Assembly (NCBI GenBank): GCA_958295765.1
Contig: CATQHB010000002.1
Coordinates: 710,424 to 774,423 of the forward strand
DNA from: an uncultured Dehalococcoidia bacterium
GTDB taxonomy: Bacteria > Chloroflexota > Dehalococcoidia > Lucifugimonadales > UBA3495
DNA length: 64,000 bases
Direction: 5' to 3'
Shown here: piece after piece, positions 8,240 to 16,508 of the stretch
How positions within the stretch are numbered: the stretch's first letter is position 1
Layout: each line of letters opens with the position of its first letter
Program-made: the position numbers and the translations under genes
Notes under the pieces: model-generated
What the model saw: the letters and a program-made list of their open reading frames with translations, nothing else
Told to the model about the DNA's origin: nothing
The model's database searches: none

Positions 8240-9121
8240 ATGACTACCGCCGGCACCGGCAAATATACCTATGAACTGATTCAGGACTGGCCCAGGCTGC
8301 CCGAAGGGGAATCGCTGGGCATCGTCAGCGCCGTAGCTACCGACTCCCAGGATCGGGTCTATGTTTTCCAGCGTCAGGACCCGCCGGTTATGGTCTTTGA
8401 CTCGGAAGGGAACTACCTGAACTGCTGGGGCATCGGCGCCATTGCCGACCCTCACGGCATTACCATCAGCGACGACATCGTTTATATCACCGACCGCTCC
8501 GACCAGGTGGCGGTCAAGTTCACCCTGGACGGCAAACCCCTGCAAGTCATCGGTGAGCGGGGCGTCTATTCCGATACCGGCTGCGAACGGCCCGGCGACC
8601 TGGTTCCCCGCGCTGCTGGCCCCTTTAACTACCCGACGGAAATGGTGCCCAGTCCCTCCGGCGACCTGTATATCTCCGACGGCTACCGCAACAGCCGGGT
8701 GCATCGTTTCACCGGGGACGGCCAGTTGATTACCTCCTGGGGCCAGCCGGGGAACACGGAGCCGGGCCATTTCCACCTGCCCCATAGCTGCCTGGTAGAT
8801 CCGGACGGCAAGGTATATGTCTGCGACCGGGCCAACCGGCGGGTGCAGATTTTCTCCCCGGACGGCGAGTTTATTACTCAGTGGACTGACGGGATGGGCG
8901 GCCCGGACGATATTTCCCGGGACAGCGACGGGGTATTCTACATTGCGGAGCAGGAGGTTGACGGCGGGCCGCCCCACGTCAGCATCTGGGAGGCCGACGG
9001 GACGCTGATAACCCGTTGGGAGATTCGCCACGCCCACGGTCTCTGGGTGGACTCCAAAGGCGACATTTACCTGGGCCTGACCACCAACCACAGCGTGGAC
9101 AAGTGGGTGCGCCAGCGTTAG
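8240..9121 (+). CDS. NHL-repeat beta-propeller protein (PAL-like), copy 1
   Basis: 293 residues with no signal peptide. NHL-type blades are visible throughout: DSQDRVYVFQR, DPHGITISDDIVYITDR, SGDLYISDGYRNSRVHRF, PDGKVYVCDRANRRVQIF, SDGVFYIAEQ and AHGLWVDSKGDIYLG, which gives a roughly six-bladed propeller. It resembles the peptidyl-alpha-hydroxyglycine alpha-amidating lyase (PAL) branch. Such proteins are common in SAR202-like genomes, but the substrate is not established and PAL activity should not be assumed. A close paralogue follows at 9266-10141. The ribosome binding site is GGGGGGAC. Confidence 0.82.
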   Translation: MTTAGTGKYTYELIQDWPRLPEGESLGIVSAVATDSQDRVYVFQRQDPPVMVFDSEGNYLNCWGIGAIADPHGITISDDIVYITDRSDQVAVKFTLDGKPLQVIGERGVYSDTGCERPGDLVPRAAGPFNYPTEMVPSPSGDLYISDGYRNSRVHRFTGDGQLITSWGQPGNTEPGHFHLPHSCLVDPDGKVYVCDRANRRVQIFSPDGEFITQWTDGMGGPDDISRDSDGVFYIAEQEVDGGPPHVSIWEADGTLITRWEIRHAHGLWVDSKGDIYLGLTTNHSVDKWVRQR

Positions 9122-9128
9122 GCGGTGG

Positions 9129-9156
9129 GGTGGTTCGACAAGCTCACCATGAGTGG
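9129..9156. repeat. Family C repeat (TTCGACAAGCTCA type)
   Basis: Single arm of the family C palindrome between the two propeller genes. It shows that the tandem gene pair is separated by mobile-type repeat sequence. Confidence 0.8.
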
Positions 9157-9265
9157 ATTGTTGGCCTCACCACGAGCAGGTTTCAGAGAGCGGGTTTCAG
9201 ACTTTGCGACAGCCCGCCCAGCCGGCCCAAGCCGGCAACTCAATTAAGCCGGGAGGTAAGCGGCA

Positions 9266-10141
9266 ATGGTTTTAGTAAGTACGGACAAGCATGACTATGA
9301 ACTGGTCCGGGACTGGGCCAGACTGCCCGAGGGGTGGACTTTCGGCGTAGTAAGTTCGGTAGCCAGCGATTCCCAGGATCGGGTCTATGTGTACCAGCGC
9401 AAAGACCCACCCATTGTGGTATTCGATACCGAGGGCAACTACCTTAACTCCTGGGGCATCGGGGCCTTTAACCTGCCCCACGGTTTTTGCATCGTGGACG
9501 ACGTAATCTACCTGACCGACCGGGAGGACTCGGTTTGCCTGAAATACACCCTGGACGGCAAGCCGTTGATGGTGATTGGCGAGCGGGGCGTCCACTCCGA
9601 TACCGGTTGCGAAGAGGCCGGCGCCCTGGTGCCGCGCGCCGCCGGCCCCTTTAACTACCCCTCGGAGATGTACCCGTCCCCCTCCGGCGACCTTTACGTT
9701 TCTGACGGCTACCGCAACAGCCGGGTGCACCGGTTCAGTGGAGACGGCCGGCTGATTGCCTCCTGGGGCGTGCCCGGCAAGGGCGGGCCGGGAGAGTTTC
9801 ACCTGCCCCACAGTCTGCTGATTGATGAGGAGGGGCTGATTTACGTTTGCGACCGGGAAAACAGCCGGGTGCAGGTGTTCACCGGCGAGGGCGAGTTCCT
9901 GAATATGTGGACCGACATGACCCGCCCCAACGATATTTCCCAATCCACCAACGGCGACTTTTACATCGCCGAGTCCTCGCTGGAAGGCTCTACCCCCGGC
10001 ATCAGCGTGCGGGACAAGGAGGGCCGCACCCTGGCTCGCTGGGACTCCCGTTCCGCCCATGGCCTGTGGGTGGACAATCAGGACAATGTTTACCTGGCCC
10101 TGACCGGCGCGATGAGCGTGGATAAATACGTCAAGCGGTAG
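9266..10141 (+). CDS. NHL-repeat beta-propeller protein (PAL-like), copy 2
   Basis: 291 residues, collinear with the product of 8240-9121 over its whole length. Shared stretches include DSQDRVYV, YLN(C/S)WGIGA, IGERGV(Y/H)SDTGCE and VSDGYRNSRVHRF. The first blades are almost identical; the last two (TDMTRPNDISQSTNGDFYIAE) diverge more. The ribosome binding site GGGAGG lies about 11 bases before the ATG. The high similarity and direct order indicate a tandem duplication. No catalytic assignment is possible; an alpha-amidating-lyase-like or lactonase-like role is the closest family guess. Confidence 0.82.
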   Translation: MVLVSTDKHDYELVRDWARLPEGWTFGVVSSVASDSQDRVYVYQRKDPPIVVFDTEGNYLNSWGIGAFNLPHGFCIVDDVIYLTDREDSVCLKYTLDGKPLMVIGERGVHSDTGCEEAGALVPRAAGPFNYPSEMYPSPSGDLYVSDGYRNSRVHRFSGDGRLIASWGVPGKGGPGEFHLPHSLLIDEEGLIYVCDRENSRVQVFTGEGEFLNMWTDMTRPNDISQSTNGDFYIAESSLEGSTPGISVRDKEGRTLARWDSRSAHGLWVDNQDNVYLALTGAMSVDKYVKR

Positions 10142-10169
10142 GGTGAGCAACCGGGGCATTTAACGGCGT

Positions 10170-10196
10170 AGGGGCGGGTTACTACAACCCGCCCCT
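10170..10196. repeat. Family A hairpin between convergent genes
   Basis: AGGGGCGGGTT, a five-base loop and the complementary arm, followed by TGGCATTTTCC. It lies between convergent genes and could act as a bidirectional transcription stop, although the T tract is poor. Confidence 0.8.
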
Positions 10197-10238
10197 GGCA
10201 TTTTCCACAACCGGGAAATGTAGCGGAAGGTAGCCCGG

Positions 10239-12335
10239 CTACCGGGGGAAAGCCTCTCTAACGCCGCCGTCCACCGGAATCATGGCGCCGGTGGTCTTGG
10301 CCGAGCGGTTAGAGGCCAGGAACAGCACCGTTTCCGCTACGTCCTCGGCAAAGACTTTGGCCTTCAACAGGTTGCGCTGCTGGTAGAACTCCTCCAGCCC
10401 TTCGACCGTTACCCCGTGGGCCGCCGCCCGTTCCTGCCGCAACTCCGTTGACCAGAGGCGGGAACCCTGGAAAACGGCGTCCGGGTTGACCACGTTCACC
10501 CGGATGCCGTACTGCCCGTTTTCCAGGGCCAGCACCCGGGCCAACTGCACCTCGGCGGCCTTGGCGACGCTGTAGGCGCCGAACTCGGCCCCCGGCGCCG
10601 GCACGTTCTTGGTGCCGATGAACACCAGACTCCCGCCGATGCCTTGTTCCTGCATCAGCTTGACCGCCTCCGCCGCCACCAGGAAATGGCCGGTGGTGTT
10701 GATGTCCAGGGAACGCTGCCAGTCGGCCAGGGAAAGGTTGTCAATGGTGCCTACCGGGGCGATGCCGGCGTTGGATACCAGGATGTCCAGGCCGCCGTAG
10801 GCCCGGCGCAGGGATTGAAAGGCGTCGGCTACCTGGCCGGCGTCGGCCACGTCCAGGGGAAAAGCCGCCGCCCGCTCCGGGCCGGCGGCGCGGTTAATCT
10901 CCGTCGCCACATCCTCCGCGCTCTCCGCGTCCAGGTCGGTAACAATCACGTGGGCGCCCTCGGCGGCCAACCGCTGGGCGATAACCTTGCCGATGCCGCT
11001 GGCCGCCCCGGTTACCAGGGCCACCTGCCGGGCCAGTTCCTTCTCCGGCGGGGCCAGGGTCAGCTTGTAGAGTTCCAGGGGCCAGTATTCGGCATCGTAG
11101 GCGTCTTTGGCGGTCAGGGAAGTATAGTCGCTGACCGATTGGGCGGTACGCAGCACGTTGATGGTGTGGTGATAGATGTCATTGGTTATCAACGATGCCC
11201 GGGCGTCCCGTCCGGTAGTCCACATCCCCACGCCGGGCAACAGGATTACCCGGGGGTAGGGATCCAGCATCGAGTCGGCGCCGGTAGTGTTTTCCTGATA
11301 CCAGGTGGCGTATTCGGTGGCGTAGTCGGCCATTCCCTGTTTCAGCGACTCCCGTACCGCCGCCGTGTCCTCCGGGTTGGCCGCCTCCACCCACAGGGGC
11401 TTGCGCTTGGTATGGATCAGGTGGTCGGGAGTGGCCGGGCCGATGCCGCTGAGCCGCTGTCCCTCAGTGGAACCGATAAACTCCAGCACGTCCGGGGAGT
11501 CATCAAACCGCAGCACCGCCCGGCGCTGCTGGCTGACCAGGCCCCGCAGGGTGGGGGCCAGGGCGGCGGCCACCTCTTTTCTCCGGTCTGCTGCTAGGGG
11601 GTTGCGCTGCCAGCCGCCAAAGACGGCCCCGGAGCCGGTTCCGGAGACGGTGCCGGTTCCGGCGCCCTTTGCCCCGCCTTGAGCGGCGTACTCCTCGGCC
11701 TGGCTTACCAGGTCAATGTGCCGGTCGTAGGCTTCCTGAGCGCTGTCCCCCCAGGTGAACAGGCCGTGATTCACCAGCACTACGCCGTTGAGCTTGGGGG
11801 ATTCCTTTACCGCCAGCCCGACCAGCTTGGAGAGTTGGAAACCGGGCCGCAGGTACTCCACCACCGCCACGTCGTCCCCATAGACCCGTTGCAGAATGGC
11901 GTCGGCCTCCCGGTTGTTGGTCAGCCCCACCACCGCGTCGGCGTGGGAGTGGGCCACGCACATAAAGGGCAGGAAGGCGTGGAGCAGGGTTTCAATAGAG
12001 GGCCGGGGCGAGTTGGGGTCAAGGACGCACCGATCCAGGTAGTCCACCATCTCCTCGTCGGACATATCGCCCCGCTCAAAGACCGGCAGCACCTCTTCCA
12101 GTTTCAGCCGGGGAAATTGCCACCGCTCCATCGACTTCAGGTCTGAGCCGGAGCCTTTAATCCGCATTACTTCCACGTCCCGGCCCAGGAAATCCTTTTC
12201 GGTCAGCTTGATGGAGGTGTTGCCGCCGCCCCAAACCACCAGGGACGGGTCGGCGCCAATCAGCCGGCTCATATAAACCAGTTTATCCAGTTCGTTAAGT
12301 CCCTGGGCTTCATTTTCCGACCAGAGGTTTTCCAT
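10239..12335 (-). CDS. Bifunctional class II aldolase / short-chain dehydrogenase
   Basis: 698 residues from the ATG at 12335 (AGGAAG upstream); upstream in-frame codons come from a family C repeat and were trimmed. Residues about 1-260 form a class II aldolase/adducin domain with HSHAD at 129-133 and NHG at 189-191 as zinc ligands. A linker of about 180 residues follows. Residues about 437-698 are an SDR with TGAASGIG at 442-449 and Tyr588-x3-Lys592. This architecture matches the rhamnulose-1-phosphate aldolase/L-lactaldehyde dehydrogenase fusion family, which cleaves a deoxy-ketose phosphate and oxidises the aldehyde. No rhamnose kinase or isomerase gene is nearby, so the sugar is uncertain. 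Confidence 0.88.
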   Translation of the reverse strand: MENLWSENEAQGLNELDKLVYMSRLIGADPSLVVWGGGNTSIKLTEKDFLGRDVEVMRIKGSGSDLKSMERWQFPRLKLEEVLPVFERGDMSDEEMVDYLDRCVLDPNSPRPSIETLLHAFLPFMCVAHSHADAVVGLTNNREADAILQRVYGDDVAVVEYLRPGFQLSKLVGLAVKESPKLNGVVLVNHGLFTWGDSAQEAYDRHIDLVSQAEEYAAQGGAKGAGTGTVSGTGSGAVFGGWQRNPLAADRRKEVAAALAPTLRGLVSQQRRAVLRFDDSPDVLEFIGSTEGQRLSGIGPATPDHLIHTKRKPLWVEAANPEDTAAVRESLKQGMADYATEYATWYQENTTGADSMLDPYPRVILLPGVGMWTTGRDARASLITNDIYHHTINVLRTAQSVSDYTSLTAKDAYDAEYWPLELYKLTLAPPEKELARQVALVTGAASGIGKVIAQRLAAEGAHVIVTDLDAESAEDVATEINRAAGPERAAAFPLDVADAGQVADAFQSLRRAYGGLDILVSNAGIAPVGTIDNLSLADWQRSLDINTTGHFLVAAEAVKLMQEQGIGGSLVFIGTKNVPAPGAEFGAYSVAKAAEVQLARVLALENGQYGIRVNVVNPDAVFQGSRLWSTELRQERAAAHGVTVEGLEEFYQQRNLLKAKVFAEDVAETVLFLASNRSAKTTGAMIPVDGGVREAFPR

Positions 12336-12362
12336 AGCCAACTTCCTGCCTTGAACAAAATT

Positions 12363-12430
12363 GGTTCGCGGTGAGCTTATTGAACCCTTGCCCTGTATTC
12401 CCCCGCTCATCCTGAGCCTGTCGAAGGACA
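12363..12430. repeat. Family C repeat upstream of the aldolase fusion
   Basis: A degenerate arm (GGTTCGCGGTGAGCTTATTG) and a good arm (GCTCATCCTGAGCCTGTCGA) face each other. Read through on the minus strand this repeat would add spurious residues to the N-terminus of the aldolase gene. Confidence 0.75.
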
Positions 12431-12479
12431 ATCGAGGAGCAGCGACCAGAGCAGCTTGCCGATGCCTGGGGGCAAGTCC

Positions 12480-13475
12480 CTACAAGCCCAGCAACTCCTC
12501 CAGGTTTTTCCAGAGAATCCGGTCTTTCTCCTCCTGGGTCAGGCTTTCCAGCCCCTGCACCCAGCCGGCGGGCGAGGGATCCCAGGGTACAAAGGGGTAG
12601 TCGCTGCCCAGAACTACCCGGTCAATGCCTACCGAGTCAATGAGAAAACGCAGGGCCGTCTCACTCATCACCACCGTATCGTAGTAGAGGCGGCGCATAT
12701 AGGCGCTGGGCGGCTTGCTGATGTTGACCCGCGCCTCGGAACGCACCTGCCAGCCCCGATCCAGCCGGCCCAGGCCAAAACAGGCCGGGCCGCCGCCATG
12801 GGCCACGCACACCTTGAGGTCGGGACACTTTTCCAGCACCCCGCCGAAAATGAGGGTCGCCACCAGCAGGGTATCCTCCAGGGGAACGCCGACGCAGTTG
12901 GGCAAGGCCAGCCGGTTAGTGCGTTCCAGCATAATGTTGTGCTGGGGCTGGGGGTGAAAGAAAAGCACCGCGCCCATTGATTCGGCGGCCTGAAACAGGG
13001 GCAGAAACTCCGGCTCATCCCAGTTCCGGCCATTGACCACGGTATCCAACTCGGCGCCCTTGAGGCCCAGGGTATTCACCGATCGGTCCAGTTCCGTAAT
13101 GGCGGCGCCGACGTCCTGCACCGGCAGGGTAGCCATTCCGGCGAACCGTTGGGGCGCTTCTTGGACAAACTCGGCGATGTCGTCGTTCACCTCTCGGGCC
13201 TGGGCCAGCCCCGCCGCCGCATCCAGGTGGTAGCCGAATACCTGAGTGTGCAGCGACACCACCTGAACCTCGGTGCCCAGCCGGTCCATATCCTCAATCC
13301 GCTCTTCCGGGGTGAACCGCAGCTTGGGGTTGATGCCGACCCGCTTGCCTTCCTTGATAAAGAGGCTCTGCTGCCCCTCTCCTTCGTAGTGCATCCCGTA
13401 CCAATCCTGGCCGGAATCCAGGGTAGTGAACATTGACCGGGTAAAGGTATGGGCGTGGATGTCTATGCTCCGCAT
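12480..13475 (-). CDS. Amidohydrolase, ACMSD/decarboxylase-like, copy 1
   Basis: 331 residues from the ATG at 13475, which has GGGAGG upstream. The N-terminal metal motif is H-x-H (His7, His9 in SIDIHAH); downstream are FFHPQPQ, the HGGG motif (CVAHGGGPACFG) and the metal Asp in VLGSDYPFVPW. This set defines the amidohydrolase_2 family with aminocarboxymuconate-semialdehyde decarboxylase and related zinc decarboxylases or hydrolases. The substrate is unknown. The neighbouring paralogue at 13755-14747 shares MRSIDIHAH and a C-terminal LSQEEK/LTQEEKD...ILWKNLE segment, so the two arose by duplication. Confidence 0.88.
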   Translation of the reverse strand: MRSIDIHAHTFTRSMFTTLDSGQDWYGMHYEGEGQQSLFIKEGKRVGINPKLRFTPEERIEDMDRLGTEVQVVSLHTQVFGYHLDAAAGLAQAREVNDDIAEFVQEAPQRFAGMATLPVQDVGAAITELDRSVNTLGLKGAELDTVVNGRNWDEPEFLPLFQAAESMGAVLFFHPQPQHNIMLERTNRLALPNCVGVPLEDTLLVATLIFGGVLEKCPDLKVCVAHGGGPACFGLGRLDRGWQVRSEARVNISKPPSAYMRRLYYDTVVMSETALRFLIDSVGIDRVVLGSDYPFVPWDPSPAGWVQGLESLTQEEKDRILWKNLEELLGL

Positions 13476-13556
13476 CCGGTAACCTCCCAAGGGTGAGGGT
13501 AAGGTGATAGTGATAATTCTAATCAGAGATATGTCATCGTGCCGAATCAGGGATAG

Positions 13557-13652
13557 GTCATTCCGAGCGCAGCGAGGAATCTAAAATGCCCGCCGTCCTG
13601 AACCGTCCTTATTGCCAGGATTTTAGACCCTTCACTCCGTTCAGGGTGACAG
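13557..13652. repeat. Family D repeat (GTCATTCCGAGCG type)
   Basis: Begins GTCATTCCGAGCGCAGCGAG and ends with the complementary TTCAGGGTGACAG about 95 bases later, in the 279-bp gap between the two amidohydrolase genes. A second copy is at 14865-14977. Confidence 0.75.
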
Positions 13653-13754
13653 ATATACGTTCAGGATGACAGATAAAAGGGAGTGGCGCATTTGCTCCGG
13701 CGGCGAGCCAGTAAAGAACCGGGGCAACTACCCCCGCTTCCTCCCACGGTAAGC

Positions 13755-14747
13755 CTAAAGATCCAGCAACTTCTCCAGGTTCTTCCACAGAATCAGTTCC
13801 TTTTCTTCCTGGCTCAGGCTTTCCAGCGCCAGAATCCAGGATACCGGCCAGTCAAAGACCATGTCGTAGGGCCAGTCGGTGCCGAACAGCACCCGGTCGG
13901 CGCCCACCTGGTCAATCAGGTAGCGCAGGGATTCCTCGGTGTAAACGATGCAGTCGTAGTAAAAGCGGTTGAGGTAGGCGCTGGGCGGCTGTTCCGGCTT
14001 GGTGGGCGAGTCGGGCAGCCCGCGCCAGCCCCGGTCAACCCGGCCAATGCCGTAGCAGGTGTAGCCGCCGCCGTGGGACAGGCAGATTTTCAGGTCGGGG
14101 CAGGCGTCCATCACGCCGCCCAGCACCAGGGAACAGAAGGTAACCGCCCGGTCGGCCAGGTTGCCGATGGTGTTGGGCAGGTGGTAGCGGTCAGTGCGAA
14201 AGTCAACGATGGTGCCGTCGCCCTGGTGAAAGAGAATCAGCGCGCCCGACTGCTCCGCCGCCTTCCAGAAGGGCAGGAACTCGGCCTCATCCAGCAGCTT
14301 GCCGTTCACGTGGTCGTCAATCATCGCGCCCTTGAAACCGGCCTGCATAATGCGTTCCAACTCGGCGATAGCGGCCTTCACGTCCTGCATCGGCAGTGTG
14401 CCTAAACCGGCGAACCGGTCGGGCCAGCTTTTGACCATCTGAGCGATTTCATCGTTGGAGTCGCGGGAGGTGGCAATGGCTACTGCGGCGTCCAGGCCGT
14501 AGTTGTAGAAACCGGAGTAGGGGGACAGCACGTGAACGTCCACGCCCAGGGAGTCCATATCGGTCATCCGTTCCTCCGGCGTCCAGCGGGCCTTGGGGGG
14601 CAGCCCGCCGCGCCGGTCGCCGACCAGGGCGATTTCCCGCCCCCGGCTGTCCTGCTCCCGGCGTAAAGAGTGCCAGTCTCCCCCGTTTTCCGTAGCCCTC
14701 CAGAAACATTGGGGCGTAAGGTGGGCGTGAATGTCAATACTTCGCAT
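13755..14747 (-). CDS. Amidohydrolase, ACMSD/decarboxylase-like, copy 2
   Basis: 330 residues. It has the same metal-site pattern as its neighbour: His7 and His9 (SIDIHAH), LFHQG, CLSHGGGYTCYG and the Asp in VLFGTDWPYDM. The substitution of SDYP by TDWP and changes around residues 25-55 suggest a different acyl or aromatic substrate. The frame ends in EKELILWKNLEKLLDL, which aligns with the paralogue. Transcribed separately, since a possible promoter lies at 14796-14825. Confidence 0.88.
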   Translation of the reverse strand: MRSIDIHAHLTPQCFWRATENGGDWHSLRREQDSRGREIALVGDRRGGLPPKARWTPEERMTDMDSLGVDVHVLSPYSGFYNYGLDAAVAIATSRDSNDEIAQMVKSWPDRFAGLGTLPMQDVKAAIAELERIMQAGFKGAMIDDHVNGKLLDEAEFLPFWKAAEQSGALILFHQGDGTIVDFRTDRYHLPNTIGNLADRAVTFCSLVLGGVMDACPDLKICLSHGGGYTCYGIGRVDRGWRGLPDSPTKPEQPPSAYLNRFYYDCIVYTEESLRYLIDQVGADRVLFGTDWPYDMVFDWPVSWILALESLSQEEKELILWKNLEKLLDL

Positions 14748-14795
14748 TAGACCGTCCTCTCCCGGCAGATTTGTCCGGCGGTTTTTCGCCCGGCA

Positions 14796-14825
14796 AACGT
14801 AGCATAGGGATTAACCTGCTGTCAA
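14796..14825 (-). promoter_or_regulatory. Possible promoter for the second amidohydrolase
   Basis: On the minus strand, TTGACA (14820-14825) is followed after 18 bp by TACGTT (14796-14801). The -35 box is perfect and the -10 box weak, so the assignment is tentative. Confidence 0.4.
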
Positions 14826-14864
14826 TTTGGCTGCTGTATCCCGCCGAGATGATTGAAAGCTAAA

Positions 14865-14977
14865 TGTCATTCCGAGCGGAGCGAGGAATCTAAACTCTCT
14901 CATAAGTCGGATTTCCCCGGAATCGGAACGTGGCAACGGCCAGGCATTTTAGATTCCTCCCTGCGGTCGGAATGACA
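14865..14977. repeat. Family D repeat, full palindrome
   Basis: 113-bp element opening TGTCATTCCGAGCGGAGCG and closing with the complement CTGCGGTCGGAATGACA. Conserved ATCTAAA / TTTTAGATTCC arms lie inside. With the family C palindrome at 15010-15090 it occupies the gap 14748-15123. Confidence 0.8.
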
Positions 14978-15009
14978 TACCACCTGAGTAATCCCTAAAG
15001 CGGGAAAGT

Positions 15010-15090
15010 TGACAACATCCGCTCATCCTGAGCTTGTCGAAGGATGGTCGGCCGGTGGTTCGACAAGCTCACCATGAGCGGATGTTGTCA
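15010..15090. repeat. Family C repeat, complete 81-bp palindrome
   Basis: Both arms are present: TGACAACATCCGCTCATCC ... and ... GAGCGGATGTTGTCA, extending the usual family C hairpin by ten matched bases on each side. This copy best shows the element's outer limits. It can be read in frame into the following gene and was excluded from it. Confidence 0.85.
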
Positions 15091-15123
15091 GATTGACGCT
15101 CCCCGGTCAGTCCCGGCCGGTAT

Positions 15124-15152
15124 TTGCCGGATTGATGCCTATATCGTATATT
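15124..15152 (+). promoter_or_regulatory. Promoter for the radical-SAM-like gene
   Basis: TTGCCG (15124-15129), 17-bp spacer, TATATT (15147-15152); expected start near 15159, 29 bases upstream of the chosen ATG at 15188. It supports that start over codons further upstream. Confidence 0.5.
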
Positions 15153-15187
15153 GGGGGCGGAACAAGTCTGTCAGGGAGGATAGCCCG

Positions 15188-16483
15188 ATGCGGATTCTCT
15201 TGATTGCCACTAACCGGCATCAGCGGTTGATGAGCCGGATGGACGCCCGCCCTTTGCCTATCGGCATGGCCTACATCGCCGGCCACCTGGACCCGGAACG
15301 GCATCAACTGAAGGTGCTGGACTTGATGTTCTCCGATGACTACCTGGCCGACGTGGAGGCGGCGGCGGCCGAGTTTCAGCCGGAACTGGTGGGCCTTTCC
15401 CTGCGCAACCTCAGCAATCACAGCTACCTGGATCCCCAATGGGCCTTGCCGATTACCAAGGAAGTGATTGACCGGGTGCGGGAAGTTTCCCGGGCGCCGA
15501 TTGTCTGCGGCGGGCCGGCCTTCAGCCTGCTGCCCCGGGAGTGTTTCACCTACCTGAATCCCGATTTGGGCCTGGCCGGAGACGCCGGGGAAACCTTTGC
15601 CGAATTAGCCGGCCGCCTGGAGATTGGCGAACCCTCCTACCTGGACCTGCCCGGCCTGGTCTATCAAGAGGAAGGCCAGATACGCTACAACGGGATGCGC
15701 TGTTCCTCGGAGTTTTCCAAACCGCCCCGGTTTGACGAGTTGGATATGGATCGCTACCAGCGGGCCGGGTTCGGCATCGGTATTCTGACCAAGCTGGGCG
15801 ATTTCAGCTATCCCACCGCGCCCGGCGCCGAGCCGGGGCCAAAAAGCGCCTGGCGGGTTATCCGCCCCATTGATGAAGTAGTGCGGGAAGTCCAGGAAAT
15901 GGAGCAGCGGTACGGGCTGCGCAAGGTGTTCTTTATTGACAACGGTTTCAACGTGCCGCTGTCCCACGCCAAGGAGCTTTGCCAGGCCTTGGCCGGGGCC
16001 GACTTAAAGCTGCATTGGAATACCAACCTGGCCCCCTACAGTTGCGATGCGGAACTGGTGGGGCTGATGAAACGGGCCGGCTGCGCCCTGGTCTTGATGG
16101 GCAATATGCAGGGCGACGGCCACGACGGGCTGTCTTTGGGGGAGCGGCTGGAACCCCTGCTGGAGACCTGCCGCATCTGCGAGGAAGGCGACCTGCACTA
16201 CACCATCTCCCAGCGTTTCGGCGAGCCGGGGGAAACCCGCCAATCGGTGGCGCAGAAGCTGGACTTTCTGCGCCGAATCAAGCCGGCTATGGCAAATCTC
16301 CGGGTGGGGGTGAGCATAATGCCGGGCACCCAAGAGGCCCGGCTGTCCCTGGACGAGGGCTTGATTGAGGATGAGAGCGACCTCATCCGCCCCAACTTTT
16401 ACCTGGCCCCGGAAGTCCGGGACTGGATTGTGGATTACCTGCGGGAGCAGGCCGCCGGCCAGCCCCGCTGGAACCTGTTGTAG
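15188..16483 (+). CDS. Radical-SAM-like (B12-binding type) protein without the CxxxCxxC motif
   Basis: 431 residues from the ATG at 15188 (AGGGAGGA upstream). Residues 1-150 resemble a cobalamin-binding-type Rossmann domain (PIGMAYIAGHL, LVGLSLRN, IVCGGPAFSLLP) but lack DxHxxG. Residues about 195-400 follow the B12/radical-SAM barrel pattern: RPIDEVVREVQEM, KVFFIDNGFN, LMKRAGCALVLMGNMQG, FGEPGETRQS. Where these enzymes carry the [4Fe-4S] motif CxxxCxxC, this protein reads TKLGDFSYPTAP (201-212) with no cysteine. It may be a non-catalytic homologue or bind something else. A hydrolase gene follows 25 bp downstream. Confidence 0.75.
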   Translation: MRILLIATNRHQRLMSRMDARPLPIGMAYIAGHLDPERHQLKVLDLMFSDDYLADVEAAAAEFQPELVGLSLRNLSNHSYLDPQWALPITKEVIDRVREVSRAPIVCGGPAFSLLPRECFTYLNPDLGLAGDAGETFAELAGRLEIGEPSYLDLPGLVYQEEGQIRYNGMRCSSEFSKPPRFDELDMDRYQRAGFGIGILTKLGDFSYPTAPGAEPGPKSAWRVIRPIDEVVREVQEMEQRYGLRKVFFIDNGFNVPLSHAKELCQALAGADLKLHWNTNLAPYSCDAELVGLMKRAGCALVLMGNMQGDGHDGLSLGERLEPLLETCRICEEGDLHYTISQRFGEPGETRQSVAQKLDFLRRIKPAMANLRVGVSIMPGTQEARLSLDEGLIEDESDLIRPNFYLAPEVRDWIVDYLREQAAGQPRWNLL

Positions 16484-16508
16484 AGACCTGTTGTAGAGGA
16501 GGAACTAT

